Shown here: positions 7,201 to 15,839 of the stretch, piece by piece
Position numbering within the stretch: position 1 is the stretch's first letter
How the letters are laid out: each line of letters opens with the position of its first letter
Program-made: the position numbers and the translations under genes
Origin: Paludibacter sp.
Lineage (GTDB): Bacteria; Bacteroidota; Bacteroidia; Bacteroidales; Paludibacteraceae
Direction of reading: 5' to 3'
DNA length: 33,082 nucleotides
Assembly: GCA_028691965.1 (NCBI GenBank)
Contig: JAQUYE010000029.1
Span: 1-33,082 of the forward strand
Notes under the pieces: model-generated
The model's input: the letters and a program-made list of their open reading frames with translations, nothing else
Databases searched by the model: none
Told to the model about the DNA's origin: nothing

Positions 7201-9003
7201 TTATAATAATTCTTTACCTTCGTAATAGTTAATAAAAGCCTGATTTACAAGTCTGTTACCGCCTGGTGTGGGATAATCGCCCGTAAAATACCAGTCGCCG
7301 GTGTGGTTCGGACATGCCTTGTGCAACCCTTCGATCGTTTGATATACCAGCTGAACCGGACAATCAACATCTTCAGGGGTTAGCATGAGGGCAATCTGCG
7401 CCGATACTTCTTCCTGCGAAAAGGGCGCATATATTTCCTTCACGTAATTTACAACCTGTTCTTTTGGCAATGATTGCTGCGCTTTCGATTTTTTATAAAC
7501 ATCATCGATGATCGACTGCAACCCTCTGTCTTTCAGCAACTGAATAGCTGCCCGGAATGCACAGAACTCAGACATTCTCGACATATCTATACCATAGTAG
7601 TCGGGATACCGAACTTGCGGCGACGAAGATACTATAACAATCTTTTTAGGCTCCAGACGATTCATTATTTTTAACAAACTTTGTTTTAAGGTAGTACCCC
7701 TAACAATAGAATCGTCAATAGCAACAAGGTTATCCTGTCGGCCACGGCGTGTCGAACCATAGGTTACATCATACACATGGGTGGCTAAATCGTCACGCTC
7801 CTTATTCTGGGAGATAAAGGTACGCAGTTTAATGTCCTTAATGAGTACCTTCTCGGTGCGTATTGAATCTGTAGTTTTATTTTTAATACCGTCGATCATA
7901 CCATAAAAGGCCACTTCGGCGGTATTTGGAATAAACGAAAATACTGTATTCTGAATATCTCCGTCGACTACATCCAGTATGCGGTCGGCCAGCGATTCAC
8001 CAAGTTTCTTTCGTTCACGGTAGATGTCGTAATCGCTGCCACGTGAAAAATAGATGCGTTCGAACGAGCATTGTTTTAGTTCGGGAGCAGCCTCACGTAT
8101 AGTTTCAAAAAAGATGGTACCATCTTTCTTAATAATCATCGACTGACCAGGCATTAATTCCTTTACCTGCGATTCGGTAACGTTAAAAGAAGTCTGTATA
8201 ACCGGTCGTTCCGAAGCCACCACAGCAATTTCATCATCCACATAATAGAAAGCCGGACGAATCCCTTTCGGATCCCGGAAAGCAAAGGCATCGCCATGAC
8301 CCAGCATGCCCGTTATCACATATCCCCCATCCCACAGATGTTCTGATTTACGAATAATGGAAGGGATATCCAATTGTTGTTCAATCTTTTGAGTTATTGT
8401 AATATCATTGGTATAGCGTTGCTTAATTAAATCATACTCCTTCTGTACTTCCATATCTAACCGGAAGCCCAGTTGTTCAAGCATCAAAAAGGTATCGCTG
8501 GTATCACGGGGGTGTTGCCCTTTCAGTGTGAGGTAATCAAACAACTCATCAACATTCGTGAGGTTAAAGTTGCCGGCAAGTACCAGGGTCCGGTTTTTCC
8601 AGTTATGCCTGCGCAAAAAAGGATGGATATGCGTGACTCCGGCTTTGTGGTTGGTAGTACTATACCGCAGGTGCCCCAGGTACAATTCGGCAGCAAACGG
8701 AATTCTCGACTTAATAGTCGACACATCATTAAACTCATCACACGAGAGTTGACCGACCGTCTCATTTACATTTGCAAAGATTTCCTGAATCGCATTTTTG
8801 CCTTCTATCCTGTCTCTCCAGATATATTCCTCACCGGGAGGCATATCCAGTTTGACTCCGGCAATTCCGGCCCCTTCCTGACCTCTGTTGTGTTGTTTTT
8901 CCATCATAAGATACATTTTCTGCAATCCATATTGCCAGGTACCATATTTCTGATGGTAATACTCTAAAGGCTTTAACAACCTTACCATTGCGATTCCGCA
9001 CAT
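7201..9003 (-). CDS. PurF-like class II amidophosphoribosyltransferase family protein
   Basis: A 600-residue protein with an N-terminal Ntn-type glutaminase (Cys2 in MCGIAM, exposed after Met removal; QHNRGQEGAG at 37-46; GHLRYSTT near 110) and a C-terminal phosphoribosyltransferase domain with the PRPP loop VAIDDSIVRGTTLKQS (about 427-442). Canonical PurF is near 470-500 residues; this is the longer form found in Bacteroidota alongside, or instead of, a standard PurF, with extra sequence after the N-terminal strand (LKPLEYYHQKYGTWQYG) and around residues 340-410. The likely reaction is PRPP plus glutamine to phosphoribosylamine, the first step of purine synthesis, but the specificity of this subfamily is inferred. 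It follows glmS by 32 nt, so two class II glutaminases are adjacent. Confidence 0.85.
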   Translation of the reverse strand: MCGIAMVRLLKPLEYYHQKYGTWQYGLQKMYLMMEKQHNRGQEGAGIAGVKLDMPPGEEYIWRDRIEGKNAIQEIFANVNETVGQLSCDEFNDVSTIKSRIPFAAELYLGHLRYSTTNHKAGVTHIHPFLRRHNWKNRTLVLAGNFNLTNVDELFDYLTLKGQHPRDTSDTFLMLEQLGFRLDMEVQKEYDLIKQRYTNDITITQKIEQQLDIPSIIRKSEHLWDGGYVITGMLGHGDAFAFRDPKGIRPAFYYVDDEIAVVASERPVIQTSFNVTESQVKELMPGQSMIIKKDGTIFFETIREAAPELKQCSFERIYFSRGSDYDIYRERKKLGESLADRILDVVDGDIQNTVFSFIPNTAEVAFYGMIDGIKNKTTDSIRTEKVLIKDIKLRTFISQNKERDDLATHVYDVTYGSTRRGRQDNLVAIDDSIVRGTTLKQSLLKIMNRLEPKKIVIVSSSPQVRYPDYYGIDMSRMSEFCAFRAAIQLLKDRGLQSIIDDVYKKSKAQQSLPKEQVVNYVKEIYAPFSQEEVSAQIALMLTPEDVDCPVQLVYQTIEGLHKACPNHTGDWYFTGDYPTPGGNRLVNQAFINYYEGKELL

Positions 9004-9035
9004 CTTATATAACTATATTAATGAATTAAAAAAAA

Positions 9036-10877
9036 CTATTCTACTGTTACTGATTTCGCTAAATTTCGTGGTTGATCCACATCACATCCTTTTACCACGG
9101 CAATATGATAGGCCATCAATTGCAACGGAATTGTAGCCAAAAGTGGTACCAGGCATTCTTCGGTATCGGGAATCTCGATGCAATAATCTGCCAGATTCTT
9201 TACAACCTCATCACCTTCGGTAATAATTGCTATGATTTTACCCTTACGGGCTTTGATTTCCTGAATGTTGCTCACTACCTTTTCATACATTCCGGTATTC
9301 GGAGCAATTACCACAATCGGCATTTCCTGACTGATAAGAGCAATCGGACCGTGTTTCATTTCGGCTGCAGGATAACCTTCGGCATGAATATAGGAAATCT
9401 CTTTCAGTTTAAGAGCACCTTCGAGGGCTACCGGGAAGTTGTATCATCGTCCCAGGTAGATAAAATTCTGAGCATAGGTAAATGTCTTTGCAAACTGCGC
9501 AATGCGTTCGTTCTGACTTAACAGGATCTTCATTTTATCAGGTATCCTGCCTAACTCTTTCACTATCGAAAGGTATTTCTCTTCGGGCAGGGTACCTTTC
9601 TCGCGTCCAATCATCAGTGCCAGCATTGTCAACACAGTAACCTGTGCTGTAAACGCTTTAGTAGATGCAACACCAATTTCGGGCCCGACATGCGTATACG
9701 CTCCTGAATCAGAATTTCTGGGGATAGACGACCCAACCACATTACAGATACCGAAAATAAAAGCGCCATGCGATTTTGCCAGTTCTACTGCAGCAAGGGT
9801 ATCGGCAGTTTCGCCCGATTGAGAAATAGCAATTACAATATCATTGGGGAAAATGACCGGTTTGCGGTACCGGAACTCCGATGAGTATTCCACTTCAACA
9901 GGTATTCGTGCGAATTCTTCAATCACATACATACCTATCAGTCCGGCGTGCCATGAAGTTCCGCAGGCAGTTATGATTATACGGCCTGCATTCAGAAACT
10001 TTTCCTTATTGTCGATAAATCCCGACAGTACCACATTATTCTCTTCGATATTCACCCTTCCACGCATCGAATCAGCAAGTGTTTGAGGTTGCTGAAAGAT
10101 TTCCTTGATCATGAAATGCGGATAGCCACCCTTTTCCAATTGATTGAGTGTTAGTTCCAGTTTCTTAATTTCAGGAGTCTTGACCACGTTGGAGATAGTC
10201 TTAATCTGAATATCTTTTCCGCGATGTAAGGTCACAATTTCCTCTTCGCCTACATAAATTACCTGATTGGTATATTCAATAATAGGAGTTGCATCAGAAG
10301 CAATGAAAAACTCATCTTCACCCAGTCCGACTACCAGCGGAGAACCCTTACGAGCAGCAACAATAGTATCGGGCTGCGACTTCTCGAGAACAGCTATCGC
10401 ATACGCACCTACCACCTGATTCAACGCTAATTGCACTGCTGTGGTAAGATCAACATGATTGGCTTTTTTTACAAATTCAATTAACTGAATCAGCACTTCT
10501 GTATCTGTTTCACTCTGAAAAGCATAGCCATTTGCAATTAATCCCTGCTTCAGTACGGCATAATTCTCAATGATTCCGTTATGAATGATGGCCAGTTCCT
10601 CCGATTGTGAATAATGAGGATGAGCATTCACTGTATTAGGCTCACCGTGGGTTGCCCATCGCGTATGAGCAATACCAACAGTTCCTGCAATATCTTTTTG
10701 TTGCGCAAAATGTACAAGGTCCGAAACTTTACCTTTTGCCTTGTATACGTTTAAATTTCCATTACTAATTAATGCAATACCTGCACTGTCGTAACCCCTG
10801 TATTCGAGTCGTTGTAAACCTTTGATCAATATAGGGTAAGCCTCTCTGTGGCCAATATATCCCACGATTCCACACAT
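9036..10877 (-). pseudogene. glmS: glmS interrupted by an in-frame TGA
   Basis: Glutamine-fructose-6-phosphate aminotransferase, which makes glucosamine-6-phosphate for peptidoglycan and LPS. The N-terminal glutaminase (MCGIVGYIGHREAYPILIKG, LEYRGYDSAG) and first SIS domain (ITACGTSWHAG, ISQSGETADTLAA) are intact, giving 477 residues up to FIYLGR. Then codon 478 is TGA (9444-9446), and the same frame continues [20 protein letters not shown] through [10 protein letters not shown] to [13 protein letters not shown] and TAA at 9036. GlmS proteins have glycine at that place (LGRG), so a GGA codon has become TGA by one base. The continuous product would be 613 residues, the normal length. No second lesion is seen, so the change is recent, or a sequence error, or recoded. 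It starts 29 nt after dapL. Confidence 0.92.
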
Positions 10878-10906
10878 ATCGTAAATTTTTTGTTAAGTGA
10901 TTAATT

Positions 10907-12133
10907 TTAAAATTGGTTTTTAATTCGCTCAAGTGCCAGCACTGTATCTTCGTAACTACTAAAACCGGTAAAACGCATATAACCCTCTCCTGCTTGTCCG
11001 AACACAACACCAGGAGTTGCCACTATCTGATAATCATACAGTAGTAGCTGGAAGAACTTCCAGGAAGGCATATCGCCCGGTATTTTGAACCATACATAGG
11101 GTGAGTCGATGCCCCCGTAAACTGTTAAGCCTTCGCGAAGCAGTTGATTTCGTATAAGCGTAGTATTTCTTTTATAATAGGCAATTAATTGCTGCATCTC
11201 TGCTTTCCCTTTCCTGGAATAGGTAGCCTCGGCGCCCCGCTGTACGATGTACGATACACCATTTGTATAATTGGCGTTGCGCCGGCTCCAGAGTTTATTA
11301 AGAGCCACATTCCCGCCATATTGTGAATGCACGATTAACTCTTCAGGAAAAACCGAAAAGCCGCACCGTATTCCGGTAAAGCCATGACTTTTTGAAAAGC
11401 TTTGAATCTCGACAGCTACCTTCCGTGCTCCTTTTATTTCATAAATACTGCGGGGTACCTCCTTGTTCGAAACAAAAGCCTGGTAAGCAGCATCAAATAA
11501 GATAATGGCGTTATTCTCCAATGCATAATCCACCCACTTCTTAAGTTCGGTTTTATCCATGGAAGTGCCGGTGGGATTATTCGGGCTACACAGGTAGATG
11601 ATATCAACCCTCTCTTCAGGTAGTTCGGGCAGGAATCCGGTCTGCTCGTTGCATTTGAGGTATACTATATTACTCCATTTCTGGTCATCCAGCATTTCAC
11701 CGGCCCGACCGCTCATGATGGTTGCATTTTCGTATACCGGATACACCGGATCAGCAATCGCAATGATATTATCACGCCCAAGTACATGCCCGATATTGCC
11801 GATATCTGATTTGGCTCCATCGTTAATAAAAACTGACTCCTTACTAATTGTAATCCCTTTCGATCGGTAATCTTTCAGGATCTTCTCGATCAGGAAGTCG
11901 TAACCTTGCGGGGGACTGTACCCCCTGAAGGTGTCGGCTACCGATAATTCGTCGATAGCAGCATGCATAGCTTTAACTACTTCTGCTGGAAGAGGCCGAC
12001 TCACATCTCCGACTCCAAGACGAATGATTTTAGCAGTAGGATGAAGTAATTTATAGGCATTCACGCGCTTATCAATATCGTCGAAACAATAGATTTCGGG
12101 AGTCTTTAGATAATTTTCGTTTGCTAATGCCAT
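10907..12133 (-). CDS. dapL: LL-diaminopimelate aminotransferase
   Basis: A 408-residue class I/II PLP aminotransferase of the DapL family, which converts tetrahydrodipicolinate directly to LL-diaminopimelate using glutamate, bypassing the succinylase/acetylase steps. Diagnostic segments: PTAKIIRLGVGDVSRPLP, FRGYSPPQGYDFL, FINDGAKSDIGN, LCSPNNPTGT, and the PLP lysine near residue 248 in QSFSKSHGFTG. The length is normal. It is the first gene of the minus-strand run and sits 29 nt ahead of glmS, pairing two precursors of peptidoglycan. I could not find a clear TAnnTTTG promoter in the 89 bp upstream. A second enzyme acting on the same substrate, Ddh, is encoded ~6 kb away. Confidence 0.93.
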   Translation of the reverse strand: MALANENYLKTPEIYCFDDIDKRVNAYKLLHPTAKIIRLGVGDVSRPLPAEVVKAMHAAIDELSVADTFRGYSPPQGYDFLIEKILKDYRSKGITISKESVFINDGAKSDIGNIGHVLGRDNIIAIADPVYPVYENATIMSGRAGEMLDDQKWSNIVYLKCNEQTGFLPELPEERVDIIYLCSPNNPTGTSMDKTELKKWVDYALENNAIILFDAAYQAFVSNKEVPRSIYEIKGARKVAVEIQSFSKSHGFTGIRCGFSVFPEELIVHSQYGGNVALNKLWSRRNANYTNGVSYIVQRGAEATYSRKGKAEMQQLIAYYKRNTTLIRNQLLREGLTVYGGIDSPYVWFKIPGDMPSWKFFQLLLYDYQIVATPGVVFGQAGEGYMRFTGFSSYEDTVLALERIKNQF

Positions 12134-12222
12134 CAGAATAAACCAATATTATGAGAAAATATGACAAGAAGTAAATCAATGCAAAAATGCACTTTTTTTT
12201 TCAACTACGAAAGTGTGAAGAT

Positions 12223-13212
12223 CTACTTTATTTCAATCAGGGTACGTCCCTTTAGCTGACCTTTCAAAATTTTCGCGACTGCATCGGGCACCTCCTCGAG
12301 CGTTATTTCGTTGAACATGGTCAACAACGCTTCGGGTTTGAAACCGCTTGCCAACTGTTTCCACAGTTCAGGGCGAAGGGTGGCTGGGTAATTTTGTGCC
12401 GAGATGCCAACGAGCGATACTGCTCTCAGAATAAAAGGAAAAACGTTTAAATTAAGCGTTGTTGACGATACACTACCACAGGTAGTTACTATGCCGTCCT
12501 GCTTAACCGACTTAATCATATTCACTAAGATTTCACCTCCTACTGTATCTACTGCTCCTGCAAAACGGGATGATAACAGTGGCTTTGGAGTTACTTCCTG
12601 AAAATCGCTTCGGGGATAAATCACCGAAGCACCCAAGGTACGCAAGAACTCATTTTCGGTTTCTTTACCTGAAATTGCATGTACTTCGTAGCCCAGACCA
12701 GCCAGCATGGCAACTGTCATCGAACCTACTCCTCCGGTTGCACCTGATACCAGTACTGCACCTGCCGAAGGTTGAATCTGTTGGATTATCTTCTGAACAG
12801 AAATAGCAGCTGTAAAACCGGCAGTTCCGAATATCATGGATTCCTTCATGGTTAATCCTTCGGGCAATGCCACTACCCATTCAGCCGGAACACGAATTAG
12901 CTGTCCCATGCCTCCCGGCGTGTTCATCCCTAAATCAAAACCGGTAACAATAACTTCCTGACCGGGATGAAAGAGAGGTGAGAGTGATTCTTCCACTACT
13001 CCGGCAGCATCAATTCCGGGAGTGTGAGGGTATTTTTTGGTTACCCCCTTGTTGCCTGTTACTGATAATGCATCCTTGTAGTTGAGGGATGAATAATGAA
13101 CCCGAACCAGCACATCTCCGGCAGGCAGAAATTGTTCAGAATCTAATTGCCTGATAGCAGAGTTAAACCTTCCATCCTGTGTTTCATCAATTACCAGTGC
13201 CTTGTATTGCAT
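12223..13212 (-). CDS. YhdH/AcuI-family zinc-less oxidoreductase (MDR superfamily)
   Basis: A 329-residue medium-chain dehydrogenase/reductase of the YhdH/YhfP/AcuI group: N-terminal GroES-like domain with SSLNYKDALSVTGNKGVTKK and PGIDAAGVV, then a Rossmann domain with SGATGGVGSM (about 157-165), and ends GRTLIEIK. Structural zinc cysteines are absent, as usual in this group. Characterised relatives are NADPH-dependent acryloyl-CoA reductases or quinone reductases; substrate here is not decidable from sequence. It is preceded by the bactofilin terminator (13248-13278), leaving only about 35 bp for its own promoter, and shows no link to dapL 89 bp downstream. Confidence 0.85.
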   Translation of the reverse strand: MQYKALVIDETQDGRFNSAIRQLDSEQFLPAGDVLVRVHYSSLNYKDALSVTGNKGVTKKYPHTPGIDAAGVVEESLSPLFHPGQEVIVTGFDLGMNTPGGMGQLIRVPAEWVVALPEGLTMKESMIFGTAGFTAAISVQKIIQQIQPSAGAVLVSGATGGVGSMTVAMLAGLGYEVHAISGKETENEFLRTLGASVIYPRSDFQEVTPKPLLSSRFAGAVDTVGGEILVNMIKSVKQDGIVTTCGSVSSTTLNLNVFPFILRAVSLVGISAQNYPATLRPELWKQLASGFKPEALLTMFNEITLEEVPDAVAKILKGQLKGRTLIEIK

Positions 13213-13247
13213 AGTGTTTATTTTGAAGTTGGCTACTTAATCTGTTT

Positions 13248-13278
13248 AAAAAAAAGAGCGTTGAAATTCCTTCAACGC
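13248..13278 (-). terminator. Rho-independent terminator after bactofilin
   Basis: Minus-strand GCGTTGAA (13271-13278) pairs perfectly with TTCAACGC (13258-13265) around a 5-nt loop; after a TC there are eight T (13248-13255). It starts 9 bp after the bactofilin stop at 13287 and separates it from the oxidoreductase gene. Confidence 0.85.
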
Positions 13279-13286
13279 CCGGTATG

Positions 13287-13643
13287 CTATTTCTCCTGAG
13301 TTTGCTTCATGCTGCAGGATCCGTTAAAGACAGCTGAGGGTTCGATAATGAGGTTCTTTGTTTTCACATCGCCTTCGATAGATGCTGTGGAGCGTAAGGT
13401 AAGGGTTTCGCTAACGGTCAGGTCACCTACCACTTTGCCTCCGATTTCAGCGTTTACGCACATAACCATACCGGCTATACTTCCCGACTGACTAACTACT
13501 ACTTTTCCACTGCAGGTAACGTTTCCTTCTACTTCTCCATCTATCCTGAGATCCCGATCGGCAGAGATATTCCCTACAATTTTTGTTCCCTGACAAAATG
13601 CATTGTATAAAGCTCCTGCCGATGCGGCAACTTCCTTAGCCAT
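13287..13643 (-). CDS. Bactofilin (polymer-forming cytoskeletal protein)
   Basis: A 118-residue bactofilin: short flexible N-terminus, then a repetitive beta-helix of ~6-8 residue strands rich in Gly/Val/Ile (KIVGNISADRDLRIDGEVEG, then NVTCSGKVVVSQSGSIAG), ending in a short hydrophilic tail. Bactofilins self-assemble without nucleotide into filaments and often organise cell-wall enzymes or polysaccharide machinery. The gene is monocistronic, with a terminator directly after it. It is divergent from the FemAB-GT-flippase cluster with 135 bp between the start codons, which is suggestive but not proof of a surface-related link. Length is typical for Bacteroidota. Confidence 0.9.
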   Translation of the reverse strand: MAKEVAASAGALYNAFCQGTKIVGNISADRDLRIDGEVEGNVTCSGKVVVSQSGSIAGMVMCVNAEIGGKVVGDLTVSETLTLRSTASIEGDVKTKNLIIEPSAVFNGSCSMKQTQEK

Positions 13644-13678
13644 ATCTATGATTGTTTACATTTTTGTATAATCGACTT

Positions 13679-13707
13679 CAAAATTACATCATATTTCTTA
13701 AACCAAA
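13679..13707 (-). promoter_or_regulatory. Probable bactofilin promoter
   Basis: Minus-strand TAATTTTG (13679-13686, TAnnTTTG) lies 36 bp upstream of the ATG at 13643, with a TTTG at 13704-13707. The spacer is 17 nt, at the short end of the usual range, so the -33 box is less certain than the -7 box. Confidence 0.45.
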
Positions 13708-13746
13708 AAATAATTCCTTCAATTATGAAATTAAAATGTTTTAATG

Positions 13747-13754
13747 TACTTTTG
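13747..13754 (+). promoter_or_regulatory. -7 box of the FemAB-GT-flippase cluster
   Basis: TACTTTTG matches TAnnTTTG and sits 25 bp before the ATG at 13779. No TTTG is present at the -33 distance. It argues that the gene starts at 13779 and not at the upstream in-frame ATG at 13725. Confidence 0.4.
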
Positions 13755-13778
13755 TTGGACTATAACAGAAGTCGTTGC

Positions 13779-14657
13779 ATGCAGGTTGATTATTTAATAC
13801 ATTCATCTATCGATAAGGAAAAATGGGATCGATCAATCCTGGATGCAGAGAATGGTCTTATCTATGCCTGTTCGTGGTTTCTGGATTGTGTTGCCCCTGA
13901 TTGGGATGCACTTGTATCCGACGATTACCGGTTTGTTTTCCCTGTACCTGTAAAGCGCAAATACAAACTCCCCTATATAGTTCAGCCTGCGCTGACTCAA
14001 CAACTCGGATTGTTTGGCAGGGATGAACTTTCTGAATCCTTGTTGCAGGAGTTCTTGTCGCGACTTCCTTCCTATAGTTACGAAATAAACCTAAACTATC
14101 TGAACCACCATCCCGAAGCACAGCTTAAAACAAATTATGTCATACCGCTTCAGCCGGCCTTTACAGAAATTCAGGCAGCTTATTCTAAAAATACAATCCG
14201 TAACATCCAAAAAGCCGGTAAACGGCACTATACCTTTACTGAACTTGATCCTGACGGGTTTTTATCTGTTTACAAAAAAGTGGAACATGCTGATAAGTCG
14301 ATTAACATTGACCTGATTAGCAAGCTAATCCACACTGGATTCGAAAAAGGACACATAGCCTGCTGCGGGATTAAAAGTAAAGAAGGTGAAATACATTCGG
14401 CCCTGGCCTATGGTAACTTCAGGAATCGGATTACTTACCTTTTTCCGGTTTCAACAGAGGCAGGTAAAAAATACTCGGCTATGTTTTTGCTGGTCGACAC
14501 CCTATTAAGTATTTATAGTACTAAGGCATCCTTTTTCGACTTTGAAGGAGCAATGATAGAGGGTATTGCCCGCTTTTATAAAGGCTTTGGAGCTATTCAA
14601 CAACCCTACCGGATACTAAAACGACTCCGACCCTCGTTCTTAGTAGGTAAACTATAG
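13779..14657 (+). CDS. FemAB/GNAT-like acyltransferase-fold protein
   Basis: A 292-residue soluble protein without signal peptide. The segment IYACSWFLDCVAPDWDALVS near the start, then FPVPVKRKYKLPYIVQPALT, and later FSLAL-like and FEGAMIEGIARFYKGFGAIQ resemble Bacteroidota proteins annotated as GNAT/FemAB-type acyltransferases: a double GNAT fold used to add aminoacyl or acyl groups to cell-wall or sugar precursors. The upstream ATG at 13725 precedes a -7 box, so I use the ATG at 13779 (MQVDYLIHSS). It leads a three-gene cluster, ending 15 bp before the glycosyltransferase, so a role in modifying a surface glycan is plausible but inferred. The acyl donor and acceptor are unknown. Confidence 0.55.
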   Translation: MQVDYLIHSSIDKEKWDRSILDAENGLIYACSWFLDCVAPDWDALVSDDYRFVFPVPVKRKYKLPYIVQPALTQQLGLFGRDELSESLLQEFLSRLPSYSYEINLNYLNHHPEAQLKTNYVIPLQPAFTEIQAAYSKNTIRNIQKAGKRHYTFTELDPDGFLSVYKKVEHADKSINIDLISKLIHTGFEKGHIACCGIKSKEGEIHSALAYGNFRNRITYLFPVSTEAGKKYSAMFLLVDTLLSIYSTKASFFDFEGAMIEGIARFYKGFGAIQQPYRILKRLRPSFLVGKL

Positions 14658-14672
14658 TCCACACACCCGCGA

Positions 14673-15839
14673 ATGACAACATCTCCTGCATCCTTTCACA
14701 GCCTGTTTCTCGCTGCATGGTATCCCAACAGAGAGGATGCTATGTCGGGACTCTTTGTACGCAAACATGCTGATGCAGTGAGTGCTTTCTGCCAGGTAAC
14801 GGTAGTGTACGTTCATGCCGGTTCGCAAATCAGGCAACAGGAATGTGTTGTACACTACTACAACAAAGTAAGGGAAATAATCGTGTATTACCCGGCCGGA
14901 AAGGGATGGAAGGGAAAAATCAAAAAACCCTTTGCTTTTTTGAAAGCCTGGCGAAGAGGACTAAAAGAAGTTGAAGGCCGCCCCTCACTGGTACATGTAA
15001 ACATACTCACGCGAACCGGAATTCCTGCACTGTGCATGAAGCTGACTAAAGGCATTCCATATGTGATCACCGAGCACTGGTCACGTTACCTGCCCTCACG
15101 CAATTCCTACCATGGAGTGTTACGGAAGCTCCTTACCCGCCTGGTGGTGAATCAGGCAGCAGCTGTTCTCCCCATTACCGGAGTTCTTCAAGAGGCCATG
15201 ATCAGCCACGGGTTGAAGAATAAAAACTATCAGGTAATCAACAATGTAGTGGATGATTTCTTCTTTGAGCCTGCTACCACGGTTGTGCGGGAAGATGCAC
15301 GTAAACATATTGTTCATATCTCCTGTTTCGACGACGAACCTAAAAACCTCAGCGGAATAATCCGGGTGCTCAGTCGACTTATCACCGAACGGGATGATTT
15401 CAGGGTGACCATCGCCGGTACGGGCAAAGATGCTCCGAAAATTATTGCACTTGCTTCGTCGCTAAACATCCCTGAAGATCGTCTACAGTTCACAGGTGAG
15501 CTTATCCCCGAAGAAATTGCCAGTCTGCTTCATAGTGCCGATTTCTTTTTGTTGTTTTCGCACAATGAGAATGCGCCGGTAGTGATCAGTGAGAGTCTGG
15601 CTTGCGGCAAACCTGTTGTCAGCTCATCTGTCGGAGGCATCCCTGCTATGATTAACAACTCAAACGGAGTGTTGGTAAAACCGGCAGATGAAGACGGACT
15701 AAAGGAAGCACTTCATTATATGCTGGATCATTTTAAGGACTATGATGCGCTGGCAATTCAAAAGCAGGCACATGAGAAGTATTCGTACGCTACAGTTGGC
15801 AAAACTATCTTTGAACTATACCGAAAAGTTGTGCCATGA
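14673..15839 (+). CDS. GT4-family glycosyltransferase
   Basis: A 388-residue GT-B fold glycosyltransferase. The N-terminal domain begins LFLAAWYPNREDAMSGLFVR, the usual opening of GT4 enzymes that build surface polysaccharides; a middle segment has YVITEHWSRYLPS. The C-terminal nucleotide-sugar domain has ISCFDDEPKNLSGIIRVLSR, VTIAGTGKDAPKI and the donor-binding E-x7-E motif in SHNENAPVVISESLACGKPV. It is cytoplasmic or membrane-associated. The stop overlaps the flippase start by 4 nt (ATGA, 15836-15839), implying coupled translation, so the product probably glycosylates the lipid-linked glycan that the next protein exports. Sugar donor and acceptor unknown. Confidence 0.88.
   Translation: MTTSPASFHSLFLAAWYPNREDAMSGLFVRKHADAVSAFCQVTVVYVHAGSQIRQQECVVHYYNKVREIIVYYPAGKGWKGKIKKPFAFLKAWRRGLKEVEGRPSLVHVNILTRTGIPALCMKLTKGIPYVITEHWSRYLPSRNSYHGVLRKLLTRLVVNQAAAVLPITGVLQEAMISHGLKNKNYQVINNVVDDFFFEPATTVVREDARKHIVHISCFDDEPKNLSGIIRVLSRLITERDDFRVTIAGTGKDAPKIIALASSLNIPEDRLQFTGELIPEEIASLLHSADFFLLFSHNENAPVVISESLACGKPVVSSSVGGIPAMINNSNGVLVKPADEDGLKEALHYMLDHFKDYDALAIQKQAHEKYSYATVGKTIFELYRKVVP

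Noticed and set aside
8473-8967. 164-codon plus-strand frame opposite the PurF-like gene
   Set aside because: The minus-strand PurF-like protein is clearly conserved; the antisense translation has no recognisable features.
9444-9446. Selenocysteine codon in glmS
   Set aside because: The family residue is glycine, not cysteine, and nothing marks a SECIS hairpin purpose here.
9444-9446. Alternative code with UGA read as glycine
   Set aside because: TGA serves as a normal stop for the GT4 gene (15837-15839) and yihY (24971-24973), and no other gene has an internal TGA.
13725-13778. Longer N-terminus of the FemAB-like protein
   Set aside because: The upstream ATG precedes a -7 box, and the added residues look unlike a protein start of this family.
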